A DNA stretch of 64,000 nucleotides from Larkinella terrae (GCF_009668025.1 NZ_WJXZ01000009.1:1-64000), one strand, 5' to 3'. Counted from the stretch's first letter, positions 1 to 8,232 are shown. Numbers and translations: made by a program. The notes: a model not told the origin generated them from the sequence alone.

Positions 1-1
1 A

Positions 2-94
2 TTCAATGCCAAGATCAAAGCCTTCCGGGCCCAGTTCAGAGGGGTAAGAAATGTGGACTTTTTCCTTTACCGATTAACGCAGCTATATGCTTAA
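2..94 (+). mobile_element. 3' end of an ISL3/ISAon1-type transposase (partial)
   Basis: The window opens inside an ORF of 30 codons that ends with TAA at 92-94. Its residues begin FNAKIKAFRAQFRGVRN and end in YRLTQLYA. This looks like the extreme C-terminus of Bacteroidota ISL3-related (ISAon1-type) DDE transposases, which end in a basic aromatic segment of this type. The rest of the gene lies outside the window. The downstream sequence at 99-133 (GATCCACAACTTTTGAACTT, then GATCCC) could be the IS end, but no second end is visible to confirm an inverted repeat. Family assignment is from memory of the C-terminal pattern. Confidence 0.65.
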
Positions 95-825
95 TCCAAG
101 ATGATCCACAACTTTTGAACTTGATCCCTTTTAGGATTGTGCTGTTATCACCAAACACCTGGAGGAACAGATAAACGAAATTTTCAGATAGTACCTATTT
201 TCCGTCGATCTATTAACTGTTGAGCTGTTTGATCGCGGCATGGCCAGGTTTGAGACTAGGACGGATGGTCTGTTTGCCACTAACTATTAAACTCGGCATA
301 AAGCATTTCCACTAACTTTCCTGGATCACTCTCTGGGTTTTTGAATTTGTAATAGAACTCCCATGAAGTAACACAAGCCCAGAGTATTTCTGTTCTGGCA
401 CCGTCCGGCGACGGTCTACGTTTTGGTGGATCACCCGACCTCCCGAAGCGATTAAGGAACGTTTTGGCGGCTGGCCCTCAGTCGGTTTCACTCCAATTTC
501 AACCATACCCATTTTTCCGGGGTTGCCCAGATTCGGACATTCCACAAAGGATCGACTGGCAGGCCTGTGGCCATTAAACGCCCACTAGAAGCACAAGTAA
601 GCATTTGCGGGAACGATTTTAACTTGACTGTGCTGTTTTGCACCCGGGAATCGACCGGTTTTCATTTAGCCGGGTTTGTTTTTGGGACGTTTTGTAGACT
701 GGATACCAATGTGGAAACGTTGAAGAAATTACCTTTCTCCAAATGTGGCCCGTATAACTTACGTTATATTAGGTGCTTTATTGAGTAAATTGGCAGAGGG
801 TAAGATGTCTGCTACGTGGAGATAA
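95..825. other. Gene-poor flank of the IS element
   Basis: This stretch of about 730 bp follows the transposase. It holds two short ORFs, 312-545 on the minus strand (77 codons) and 567-788 on the plus strand (73 codons). Neither resembles a family I recognise, and neither has a promoter or neighbour that argues for expression. The sequence looks like decayed or shuffled DNA at the edge of a mobile element. A small perfect hairpin, ACCGTC-cggc-GACGGT, lies near 400-415. Confidence 0.4.
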
Positions 826-1674
826 TTAAATTTCCTGAGCTGTTTGAATCGTGCCAGAACGACTCAGTAGATTAACCGCCATTAAGTAGGGGATAATGAA
901 CGGAATCGCTGGAATTGATACAAAATACGAGCCGACTGTAAGAGGCATTAAAGAGAAGTCAGGTAGGACGCCTAGTAAAAAGCCTAGTAAACTAAAAAGG
1001 ATGTAGCTCCAGCAAGCTTTTGATTTTAACCAACGAGTCATTTTCAGGGAGGCTCCAAAAGCCGCAGTGGCTAAATACGTTAACCCTACTTCAATTTCGC
1101 TTATCCAGGCAAATTGGGCTCGTAAAGGGAAGTACCAGTCAGGTCTTTTAGCCGAACCGGAGGCTACAAAAATCCGGAATGATTCGGTTAAAAATCCGCC
1201 CCAGTATGTCATATTAAGTAGGAATAAGGGCATTGCTAAAAAAATGGCTACTAACCCGAGCAACGAATAAACCTCTTCACCCGCCTGTTTTAATTGGTTG
1301 CTTAAGAAGGTAAATCCAACGGTGATCAATACCCCGCTAAACACCAGAATACTGTAGCGCACTTGTTGTTCAGTAGCGGTAGCTACCCATCCTTCCGCCG
1401 TAATAGGTGGCGGGCCCATTCCGGCAAAAATAGCGATAAACAACCAGGGAGCTATTAGAAACAAAATGCCAATGAGGAGATGGCTTTTCCGCTGCTGCTG
1501 CTTTTGGATGAACTGCTTACTCAAGTACCACGTTGCCCAGCTCATTAAACCGGTGTGAATAAGCCAAATGGGAATATACAGCGTGAAACGACTATGCCCT
1601 AAGGCAAAACCAAGTATTGCCACCACAAAAGGGACAAGTATGAGGTAAACTCGACTAAGGTTTTTTGCAATCAT
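826..1674 (-). CDS. Eight-helix integral membrane protein, unknown function
   Basis: The 282-residue protein is strongly hydrophobic, with eight likely transmembrane segments near residues 9-26, 32-51, 65-86, 107-124, 135-158, 196-214, 221-242 and 250-270. A polar loop of about 35 residues (160-195) lies between helices 5 and 6. No catalytic motif, transporter signature or enzyme domain is recognisable. The first Met is used because the first helix follows it directly. It stands alone, next to decayed IS flank on one side and a long non-coding stretch on the other, so context gives no clue. It could be a small transporter or a sensor-type membrane protein. Confidence 0.6.
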   Translation of the reverse strand: MIAKNLSRVYLILVPFVVAILGFALGHSRFTLYIPIWLIHTGLMSWATWYLSKQFIQKQQQRKSHLLIGILFLIAPWLFIAIFAGMGPPPITAEGWVATATEQQVRYSILVFSGVLITVGFTFLSNQLKQAGEEVYSLLGLVAIFLAMPLFLLNMTYWGGFLTESFRIFVASGSAKRPDWYFPLRAQFAWISEIEVGLTYLATAAFGASLKMTRWLKSKACWSYILFSLLGFLLGVLPDFSLMPLTVGSYFVSIPAIPFIIPYLMAVNLLSRSGTIQTAQEI

Positions 1675-2077
1675 TCCATGAGTTAGTTACCGATGAAATA
1701 GTTCGGGTTTACGCCGAAATCCATTTTCGGAATCATTAAATAGTAAGTCACCCAATTTAATAAAACCATTGTATTTACCTTAGACCGCAAAATAAGTGGA
1801 AAATGAATCGGACGATTGTTTGAAAAAAAATGATGTTTTAGAAATCCAGTTTACACATTTTTACGTAAGTATTAGCATCATCAAATTTTTGCCTTTTCTC
1901 TGTCCATACGTTTTAGCCCAGCCACGAGTTGGGCTTTTTGTATTTGGAGGTCTATTTCACAGATTGAGAAGCAGATGCATGGATTTGCCGGAAACGATCT
2001 GGATCGGAAGTGAAAAATCTTTACAATTACCTTTGATTACTTAGTTATAACCCTCTAAATTAAACCTTTACTATTTT
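1675..2077. other. 400-bp intergenic region with an orphan terminator
   Basis: This is the divergent gap between the minus-strand membrane gene and the plus-strand lectin. It is AT-rich and contains an 82-codon plus-strand ORF (1796-2044) with no recognisable features, which I do not call. A good plus-strand terminator hairpin sits inside it (1915-1939) with no plus-strand gene upstream. Confidence 0.5.
1915..1939 (+). terminator. Rho-independent terminator, no upstream gene
   Basis: AGCCCA (1915-1920) pairs with TGGGCT (1930-1935) and is followed directly by a T run. The T run is only on the plus strand. No plus-strand gene precedes it for over 1 kb, so the transcript it ends is unknown. 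Confidence 0.55.
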
Positions 2078-2518
2078 ATGAAAAAAACTATTTTCTTTAC
2101 GCTCATACTCGCGATCGGAGTTAACATTACTTTATTTGCACAACGCAGCCGAATTAACCAGGGTCAAGGCGTCCAGGTAGGCCAGCAACTGCACTCCCAG
2201 AACGGTAATTACGTTTTGCGAATGCAGGAAGACCGCAACTTATGCTTTTACAGCGATGCTCAGAAAGGCCCTCAAGGAATGAAGCATATCTGGTGCGCAA
2301 ATGAAAAAAATTTAACGGGTGAAATCCTGCAATTGCAAAAAGATGGCAATTTAGCCCTCTATGATAAACAGGGAGGGCATCTCTGGAGCACTGACACCTA
2401 CCGGGGTACAGAAGCTCAAAAAGGTCATCACCTGGTGATCGAAAATTCGGGTATGATGGTGCTTTACAATTCTTCCGACAAACCTATTTGGAACAATAAA
2501 GAGGGCCGACTTTATTGA
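2078..2518 (+). CDS. Secreted single-domain bulb-type (monocot mannose-binding) lectin
   Basis: The protein has 146 residues. Residues 1-21 are a signal peptide, with likely cleavage after Ala21 (LFAQ). The rest is one B-lectin domain. Two sugar-pocket motifs of the QxDxNxxxY type are visible: QEDRNLCFY at 50-58 and QKDGNLALY at 87-95. A third repeat at about 122-130 (ENSGMMVLY) keeps only the end of the motif and is probably inactive. Cys56 and Cys73 could form the disulfide seen in this fold. The family binds mannose-type glycans; bacterial members include lectin-like bacteriocins (usually two domains) and adhesins. It is monocistronic, with its own terminator at 2568-2600. Whether it acts outside the cell on glycans, on rivals or on hosts cannot be read from the sequence. 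Confidence 0.8.
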   Translation: MKKTIFFTLILAIGVNITLFAQRSRINQGQGVQVGQQLHSQNGNYVLRMQEDRNLCFYSDAQKGPQGMKHIWCANEKNLTGEILQLQKDGNLALYDKQGGHLWSTDTYRGTEAQKGHHLVIENSGMMVLYNSSDKPIWNNKEGRLY

Positions 2519-2567
2519 TTTAATCCTTAGATTGGATGTCTCATCTCAATAGATGACGACTTATTAG

Positions 2568-2600
2568 AAGCCCGGCGCAATTGTGGCGGGCTTTATTTTT
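2568..2600 (+). terminator. Terminator of the lectin gene
   Basis: AAGCCCG (2568-2574) pairs with CGGGCTT (2587-2593), followed by TATTTTTT. It lies 50 bp after the lectin stop codon. Confidence 0.8.
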
Positions 2601-2970
2601 TGGACTGTTGTTTAATTACATGAAAGAACTCAAAACGTTTGAAATAATCAAAACCTATTTGTTCTTGAAAAGGTAGCACTTATCTATCAATAATTATTGG
2701 TTTCTTTTCTTCCGGGTGGTTTATTTCATCTGTCGAGCGGGGTGATGTCAGATTTGATCTGGTTGGAACAGATAGGGTCATTGTGATTTCGGGGATTATC
2801 CAATACTTGCTCTCCACTACCAAAGCAAGAAAATTACGGTTATGTGTGATTCCGGATTGGAACGACTTAATTGCAAAAATTACTATTTCAGACCATGCAC
2901 TTTATTGAGTAACTTGTCTAGAAATACGCCCCAAACAAAATCCGTTATATTCCCTTGACAACTACTTGCT
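2601..2970. other. 370-bp non-coding gap
   Basis: It follows the lectin terminator and precedes the membrane-esterase gene. I see no ORF, no RNA-like fold of note and no clear TAnnTTTG promoter. It should contain the promoter of the downstream gene. Confidence 0.4.
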
Positions 2971-4389
2971 ATGTCTGGCAATCTGTCCCGTTATGCTACC
3001 GTTAGTTTAACCCTTGTTGTTGCCGTAGGGCTGTTTCAAAGTCTGCTTCATTTCCAACTGGGTAATGGATTTTATACCTTACCATCTATTGGAGCGTGGA
3101 TTTTCCTGATCCGTTTAATTTCACTGACGGCCTCGCTTTATTTGATGCTCTACTTTCGACAGCGCCACTATCAACTGGTTTTCCTGACTGGTATTCTGTC
3201 GACCGTAGCGACGTTTGGTGGGTTCATTTTCCTGTGGATACGCTTTCTTAACCCGGAAGTAGCGTCGTATTCTTCTGGCATATTCCTGCTTATTATCGCT
3301 ACCAATATCGTTTATGCCGGTAGCCTGATCCTGTCCCCATCAAGCCGACATCTCTGGTTCAAAGTTGGCGGATTCCTGACGCTGGGCTTAGGCCTGATGC
3401 AAATGATCGTTACGGTGGGGTACATGGATATTCAATTGATCTCCAGCCCTTCCGCGTTGACTACCATCGGGCCCTGGATCACGTTGGTGACCAGCGTAGT
3501 GCCCATTCCCTTTATCCTCCACTTTCTACAGGAAACCTTGCCCCGGTCTGTCAATGAAAAAGGGACAAACAGCTTCTCGTTCGCCGATGCCCTGATGGGC
3601 CTGGAAATTATTCTTTTCTTATTGATCCTGGTCAGTGGTGTAAAGCTGGCCAGTGAAAGTTATAATCAGCTCCATGTTACCAGTAAAGCCCTGTTACTGG
3701 CCCTGCCATTTAAATCAGGGAGTTACATTAATTCCAGGGGTGATACACTTCTTTATCGACTTATGGAGCCCTTAGGATACGATCCGAATAAGACTTATCC
3801 GCTCGTCGTTTGTCTGCCTTATTCCTGTAGGCAGGATAATGTCGGGCAGGTGGAAGCCTGCCCGCCCGCTCAATGGCTCTCCAGGGAGCAAAACCGAACG
3901 AAGTACCCAACTTTCGTTTTTGTGCCCCGATGTCCACCTGGCACCGGCTGGGGCGGGGTATCCCAAACCGGATCGGTCGATACCCTGACCATTGAAGCCA
4001 TTCTTGCATTAGATAAATACTACACGATTGACCCCCAAAGGCGGTATGTAACGGGCGTATCACGGGGTGGGTATGGCTCCTGGCATTTTATCAGTACTCG
4101 TCCTGACCTATTTGCCGCGGCTATACCTGTATGTGGAGCCGGCAATCCCGTCTACGCCCCTTTGGTAACGGGAGTTGCGGTTTGGGCCTTTCATGGCGCC
4201 AAGGACAGGAATGTGCCGGTGGAGGGATCACGAGCAATGATCACAGCCATTCGCGCTGCCGGTGGGCATCCGCGTTACACGGAGTTCTCCGGCGGGGGGC
4301 ATTATATCTGGGCCGATGTTGCCAATACGCCGGGCGTGTTAGAATGGCTCTTTGCTCAGAAGAAACATCAAAAGAAATTGAATCAATAA
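2971..4389 (+). CDS. Membrane-anchored alpha/beta-hydrolase (esterase/peptidase type)
   Basis: The 472-residue protein joins two parts. Residues 1 to about 235 hold about seven hydrophobic helices. Residues from about 255 form an alpha/beta-hydrolase of the prolyl-oligopeptidase/dienelactone-hydrolase/phospholipase-carboxylesterase type. The full catalytic triad is visible: Ser364 in GVSRGGYG, Asp412 in HGAKDRNVP and His444 in SGGGHYIW. The hydrolase part resembles secreted Bacteroidota 'phospholipase/carboxylesterase' proteins that normally carry only a signal peptide. Here a multi-helix domain replaces it, so the enzyme is probably held in the inner membrane with the catalytic domain outside. 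The substrate is unknown; a short ester or an acyl-carbohydrate is plausible. It is monocistronic. Confidence 0.75.
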   Translation: MSGNLSRYATVSLTLVVAVGLFQSLLHFQLGNGFYTLPSIGAWIFLIRLISLTASLYLMLYFRQRHYQLVFLTGILSTVATFGGFIFLWIRFLNPEVASYSSGIFLLIIATNIVYAGSLILSPSSRHLWFKVGGFLTLGLGLMQMIVTVGYMDIQLISSPSALTTIGPWITLVTSVVPIPFILHFLQETLPRSVNEKGTNSFSFADALMGLEIILFLLILVSGVKLASESYNQLHVTSKALLLALPFKSGSYINSRGDTLLYRLMEPLGYDPNKTYPLVVCLPYSCRQDNVGQVEACPPAQWLSREQNRTKYPTFVFVPRCPPGTGWGGVSQTGSVDTLTIEAILALDKYYTIDPQRRYVTGVSRGGYGSWHFISTRPDLFAAAIPVCGAGNPVYAPLVTGVAVWAFHGAKDRNVPVEGSRAMITAIRAAGGHPRYTEFSGGGHYIWADVANTPGVLEWLFAQKKHQKKLNQ

Positions 4390-4509
4390 CGATAAAGCGT
4401 TTAAAACTCTGTACTTCACCGAATCACTATAAAGACGCCCGGCAAGAACAATTGGGTGTCCAAAGGCCGAGGTTGGTAGATTTCAAAAATTAAAAACTTA
4501 CTTTTTTTC

Positions 4510-4542
4510 TTGACTCTCCCCTGACGTCATAGCCTACTTTTA
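4510..4542 (+). promoter_or_regulatory. Possible Bacteroidota-type promoter
   Basis: TTG (4510-4512), 22 nt, then TACTTTTA (4535-4542), close to the TTG-N19-22-TAnnTTTG arrangement. It lies 58 bp before the small FecR-like gene. Confidence 0.35.
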
Positions 4543-4599
4543 CCCACCAAAAGCAAATCGACTACTTATACAACATCCGTCGAACCTGCAAAACCTTAA

Positions 4600-4815
4600 A
4601 TGTGTAAAAAGAAGCTGAAGCATGAGGTTCTATTGGCCTTTCTAAACAAGTATCTGGATGGTTCTGCAAGTATCCAGGATAATGAAGTTGTAAATTCATG
4701 GTTTGATCAATGCAGTCTGGATTTGCTTACTGCGGATCTATTTGGAAAGGAAGAAGTAGAAAATCGAATCTGGCAGGCCATCCAAAAAAAAAGGATTCAC
4801 CATTCAAAAAAATAG
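4600..4815 (+). CDS. Orphan FecR-type anti-sigma N-terminal domain
   Basis: This small 71-residue protein resembles only the cytoplasmic N-terminal domain of Bacteroidota FecR anti-sigma regulators. It has a helix with FLNKYLDGSAS, an acidic stretch and VNSWFDQ, then a helix ending RIWQAIQKK. Full FecR proteins are about 300-400 residues, with a membrane helix and a periplasmic FecR domain; both are missing here. The stop follows a Lys/His-rich tail, and no continuation is visible in other frames downstream. It is either the surviving stub of a broken gene or a free-standing anti-sigma domain. The only sigma factor in the window is about 7 kb away (11992-12549). Confidence 0.5.
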   Translation: MCKKKLKHEVLLAFLNKYLDGSASIQDNEVVNSWFDQCSLDLLTADLFGKEEVENRIWQAIQKKRIHHSKK

Positions 4816-4875
4816 GTCCCCGATTTCGGGATTTACCCATACATAAAGCGAGTGGTTATTTGGTTTAAAATGGAT

Positions 4876-4909
4876 GACCCTATCCTTACCCTAGTCAAAA
4901 GATAGGGTC
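4876..4909 (+). other. Perfect 9-bp hairpin in the gap before the small lipoprotein
   Basis: GACCCTATC (4876-4884) pairs with GATAGGGTC (4901-4909). Outer bases TGGATG (4871-4876) and CATCCA (4924-4929) could extend it through a bulge. There is no real T run, so it is more likely an RNA structural element than a standard terminator. Confidence 0.45.
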
Positions 4910-5018
4910 TATAAAAAGGCGGCCATCCAAATAAAAAACAATTGTAATCAAAATCGTGTCTATCAATAGATTCGTGGCCGGTAACACCCTGGTTAGCCCG
5001 ATGCTGCGACTTGAATGT

Positions 5019-5288
5019 ATGAAAAGACTTCAAAACTTTGTTTCCTTTCTGGCGCTATCGCTAATCCTATTGAGCTGCAATCCGCTTGATAAAAAATACG
5101 ATAAGGAAAAATACGCCGAAATCATGGCTAAGAACGCTGATTCTACCAGCCAGTCGGCATTCAACCGAGCAACGGTGGAGAATGAAATCAATGATGTCCG
5201 AAATGAGGATTTTACGTACCAGGAGTTGATTGATCAGGGTCGGGCTCTCCAACGGAAAGATTTGCCGAATAAGAATGTGGCCCGCTGA
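5019..5288 (+). CDS. Small lipoprotein, unknown function
   Basis: The protein has 89 residues when started at the ATG at 5019, which directly precedes MKRLQNFVSF. The longer reading frame from 4956 would put 21 extra residues before the signal peptide and is rejected. Residues 1-19 are a hydrophobic signal and the lipobox ILLSC gives the lipidated Cys20. The mature part is short, charged and probably helical, with no recognised domain. It is expected to sit on the inner leaflet of the outer membrane or on the inner membrane. It has its own bidirectional terminator at 5348-5376. Confidence 0.7.
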   Translation: MKRLQNFVSFLALSLILLSCNPLDKKYDKEKYAEIMAKNADSTSQSAFNRATVENEINDVRNEDFTYQELIDQGRALQRKDLPNKNVAR

Positions 5289-5347
5289 AAGGTCCGGTTT
5301 TCGACCAATTTATATAAGAAAGTCCAATTGCCATCCTGTGAAAAGTG

Positions 5348-5376
5348 AAAACCCCGACACACGTGCCGGGGTTTTT
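5348..5376. terminator. Bidirectional terminator
   Basis: AAAACCCCG pairs with CGGGGTTTTT around an acacacgtgc loop. A runs and T runs flank both sides, so it can serve both the plus-strand lipoprotein and the minus-strand gene at 5450-5806. Confidence 0.85.
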
Positions 5377-5449
5377 AATTGAGTAGGACAGAAAAAAAGG
5401 AAAACAGAGAAAATTGCACTGAAAAATTAAAATTTCATTGGCAAAACCG

Positions 5450-5806
5450 TCAAAAACTGAGGTTATCTAATTGCTGATCAATTTCCAGTTTAAGCTTAAC
5501 CAGAATTTGACTGTGCATGTGTTTTTTTTGGACCCGCTCCAGCAACTGCGATTGGGGCAGGGGTTCAATTTCCGCAACCGACTCGGCGATCAACCGATTC
5601 AGCGTATCCAATACGTGTTGTTGCAACTGGGTAAGCTGAAAAATAGTTTTTGGATTCGTCGTCGGATGTTGTTCTAGCTTTTCAATCAAATCGATCAGAA
5701 TGCCATGCTGGTGCTGGATTTCATTTACCATAGTCAACCAACGGGTTTCAATAACCGCGTGGTTTGATAAATTACTATCCTGATTTCCTGACATCTGAGC
5801 AACCAC
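5450..5806 (-). CDS. Small helical protein, unknown function
   Basis: The 118-residue protein is soluble and predicted almost all helical, with heptad-like Leu/Ile spacing (about 25-60 and 60-115) that suggests a two-helix coiled coil. Met1 and Met5 (MSGNQDSN) are both possible starts. It has no signal peptide, Cys or metal-binding motif. It is expressed alone toward the shared terminator at 5348-5376. I do not recognise the family. Confidence 0.5.
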   Translation of the reverse strand: MVAQMSGNQDSNLSNHAVIETRWLTMVNEIQHQHGILIDLIEKLEQHPTTNPKTIFQLTQLQQHVLDTLNRLIAESVAEIEPLPQSQLLERVQKKHMHSQILVKLKLEIDQQLDNLSF

Positions 5807-5930
5807 ACAAAGGCGTTTTGTCTGTTAAATCTGCGTAAAAATACATGAGTATTTATACATAAAAAAATATTGCTGAATTCTTTTTTAAATTATTTTTTAA
5901 GCCGTTTATTATCAGTGTGTTATCTGGTTG

Positions 5931-6680
5931 CTAAACGTAGATCATTTTACGCGAAATACCGCCATCGACGGTGAAGTTCTGACCAGTAATAAATGAATTG
6001 GAATCGTTGATCAGAAAGAGGATCATGCGGGCGATATCGTCGGCCTGTCCAACCCGCCCGGCCGGATGCTGCGCGTGGTCTTCCGGACGCAGGGTTTCGT
6101 TTTTGGCTTTCCCCTTTTTCTTCAATACCGAAACATCGATCCAGCCCGGACTGATGCAATTGACCCGGACATCCGGCCCCAGACTGATTGCGAGCGAATG
6201 GGTCAGGGCAAAAATACCGCCTTTCGATGCGGAGTAGGCAAAGGTGTTAGGTTCCGATTGAAAAGCGCGCGTTGAACACAAATTGACTATGCTACCCTGT
6301 TGTTCGCTCAGGTGCGGAGCGGTATATTTGGAGCAGAGGAATGTACCGGTGAGGTTCGTGCCAATGACTTTGTTCCAGTCGTCGAGCGAGAAGCGATCCA
6401 GCGGTTTTTCAATCATAATGGCCGCATTGTTGATCAGGTGATTGATTTGACCAAAACGCTCGATTGTAGCCTTGACTGCGTTTTTGACGGCCGTTTCCGA
6501 CGTGATATCACAGTTAAGAACCAGCGCTTTGGAGTTCGACGACTTCATCGTTTCGCTAAACTCTTCCAGTGCCTCAGCGTCGCTTTCCCAGACCGCCACC
6601 CGATAGCCGTGGGTCAATAGGTATTGAGTTGTTACGCGCCCGATTCCCTGCGCTCCTCCAGTCACAATTACAGTTTGCAT
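5931..6680 (-). CDS. SDR-family NAD(P)-dependent oxidoreductase
   Basis: The protein has 249 residues with the start at 6680 (MQTVIVTGG). The longer frame to 6737 would add 19 residues ahead of the Rossmann strand and run into the divergent HDAC-like gene. It is a classical short-chain dehydrogenase: the TGGAQGIG nucleotide loop at 7-14, NNAA, active-site Asn109, Ser136 and Tyr149-x3-Lys153 (YSASK). The C-terminus FTVDGG is the usual SDR end. The family interconverts alcohols and ketones; FabG-like and sugar dehydrogenase roles are both possible, and the substrate cannot be read. It is divergent from the HDAC-like gene with a 41-bp gap. Confidence 0.88.
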   Translation of the reverse strand: MQTVIVTGGAQGIGRVTTQYLLTHGYRVAVWESDAEALEEFSETMKSSNSKALVLNCDITSETAVKNAVKATIERFGQINHLINNAAIMIEKPLDRFSLDDWNKVIGTNLTGTFLCSKYTAPHLSEQQGSIVNLCSTRAFQSEPNTFAYSASKGGIFALTHSLAISLGPDVRVNCISPGWIDVSVLKKKGKAKNETLRPEDHAQHPAGRVGQADDIARMILFLINDSNSFITGQNFTVDGGISRKMIYV

Positions 6681-6721
6681 AAGCGGATAGTAAACAGTTA
6701 TTGCCGCTAACTTACCGAGTG

Positions 6722-7624
6722 ATGTTGAAAATTGCATATAATCCTATTTACCGACACCCCTTGCCGGAGGGCCACCGCTTTCCAATGGCCAAATACGAAC
6801 TGATTCACGACCAGTTAGTGTATGAAGGAACCTGTCGGCCGGACAATTTTTTTTCGCCCGATCCGATCGACGACCGCTGGGTGCTGGCGGTTCACACCCC
6901 GGACTACGTTCACCAGTTAAAAACGTTGAGTGTTCCGGCGGCAATGGAACGCCGGATCGGTTTTCCGTTGTCGCCGGGTCTGGTTCAGCGCGAGTGGATT
7001 ATTACGCAGGGTACGATCGATTGCTGCCGGTTTGCTCAGCAGGATGGTATTGCCTTGAACATTGCCGGAGGAACCCACCACGCTTACCCGGATCGGGGAG
7101 AGGGATTCTGCCTGCTGAACGACGTTGCGGTTGCCACCCGGTTTTTACTGGATAACCAACTGGCTAAAAAGATTCTTATTATCGATCTGGACGTTCACCA
7201 GGGCAATGGAACGGCGGTAATTTTTCAGCAGGAGCCGCAGGTCTTCACATTCAGTATGCACGGGAAGGACAATTATCCGCTTCACAAGGAACGGTCGGAT
7301 CTGGACATTGAATTACCGACCGGAATGACCGACGAATTGTACCTCGATTTGCTGCTGGAAACCCTGCCTCGCTTGCTAAAAGAACAAAAGCCCGATTTTC
7401 TGTTTTATATTTCCGGAGTCGACATTCTGGCGTCTGATCGATTGGGCAAATTGAAGATTTCGCGGGAGGGGTGCCGACGACGGGATGAATTCGTTTTTGA
7501 ACAGGCCATTCGCCATCACTTGCCAATTGTGGTTTCGATGGGGGGTGGGTATTCGCCCCGGATTGCCGACATTGTAGAAGCGCATTGCAATACGTTCCGA
7601 TTGGCGGAAAAACTTTACTTTTGA
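6722..7624 (+). CDS. Histone-deacetylase-superfamily (class II-like) amidohydrolase
   Basis: The protein has 300 residues starting at MLKIAYNPIY (6722). The zinc-hydrolase fold of the arginase/HDAC group is clear: a His-His charge relay at 119-120 (GGTHHAYP), zinc ligands Asp157 and His159 (DLDVHQGNG), Asp234 (SGVDILASD), and a GGGY motif with Tyr277 near the end. Bacterial members remove acetyl or acyl groups from small amines, acetoin-related substrates or proteins. The specific substrate is unknown. It is divergent from the SDR gene, and no acetyl-CoA synthetase (an AcuC partner) is next to it. Confidence 0.88.
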   Translation: MLKIAYNPIYRHPLPEGHRFPMAKYELIHDQLVYEGTCRPDNFFSPDPIDDRWVLAVHTPDYVHQLKTLSVPAAMERRIGFPLSPGLVQREWIITQGTIDCCRFAQQDGIALNIAGGTHHAYPDRGEGFCLLNDVAVATRFLLDNQLAKKILIIDLDVHQGNGTAVIFQQEPQVFTFSMHGKDNYPLHKERSDLDIELPTGMTDELYLDLLLETLPRLLKEQKPDFLFYISGVDILASDRLGKLKISREGCRRRDEFVFEQAIRHHLPIVVSMGGGYSPRIADIVEAHCNTFRLAEKLYF

Positions 7625-7705
7625 GCGAAAAAAAAGCTGTTCCGGGAATATTACCCATCTGGGTTTTGGCTGGAAACAGACAATGAGATGTAAAACAGTT
7701 CCACT

Positions 7706-8203
7706 ATGAAGATTCAGGTTTTAACATTTTTAGTCGGATTGGGCGTATCGGCATCAGTGATGGCCCAGCAAACTGCACCGGTGAAAGAAGATACCGCACG
7801 TCGACTGCGTCGGACCGAAACCCGGACCACAACGCCGAAACTGTATCCAGATCGGGACACGATTGTCGCTCTGCTTAAAAACCGGATGGCGGTTTTAAAT
7901 CCCGGCACGGGTTCTGCGGGGAATCTGTCGGCCTGGTTTACGCCGGAGGCAAAGATTACGGATACCGACGGCAGCGCAAAATCACCGGCTGAGTACCAGT
8001 CGTCCAGTGGAAAAATTAAATACCGGAACTACCGGATTCGGCGGCTGGAAATCAACGAGAACACGGCGGAGTCGGTGGAAGTGTATGCGGTTTTACCTAC
8101 CGACGCAACCGGAACACCGAAACCCCAAACCGCAACTTCCAAGCTGCGGAAAGGGGCAGATGGACGCTGGCAAATTACCGAAATGCGCATTACGTCGAAG
8201 TAA
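7706..8203 (+). CDS. Secreted protein with NTF2/SnoaL-like C-terminal part
   Basis: The protein has 165 residues. Residues 1-20 are a signal peptide cleaved at VMAQQ. A Thr/Arg-rich linker follows (about 25-45), then a roughly 110-residue compact domain that alternates strands and ends in GRWQITEMRIT. That ending is typical of the last strands of SnoaL/DUF4440 nuclear-transport-factor-2-like folds. No catalytic residues can be assigned. It ends 29 bp before the hydantoinase-like gene, so the two may be cotranscribed. Confidence 0.55.
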   Translation: MKIQVLTFLVGLGVSASVMAQQTAPVKEDTARRLRRTETRTTTPKLYPDRDTIVALLKNRMAVLNPGTGSAGNLSAWFTPEAKITDTDGSAKSPAEYQSSSGKIKYRNYRIRRLEINENTAESVEVYAVLPTDATGTPKPQTATSKLRKGADGRWQITEMRITSK

Positions 8204-8232
8204 CATTCTATCCACCCATTCAAGGGATTATC

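Noticed and set aside
312-788. Two short ORFs (312-545 minus, 567-788 plus) after the IS end
   Set aside because: No recognisable domain and no context; treated as decayed flank.
1796-2044. 82-codon plus-strand ORF before the lectin gene
   Set aside because: It contains the terminator hairpin at 1915-1939, has no family resemblance and no promoter.
4131-4493. 120-codon ORF overlapping the esterase 3' end
   Set aside because: Shadow frame of the hydrolase gene; runs on past its stop by chance.
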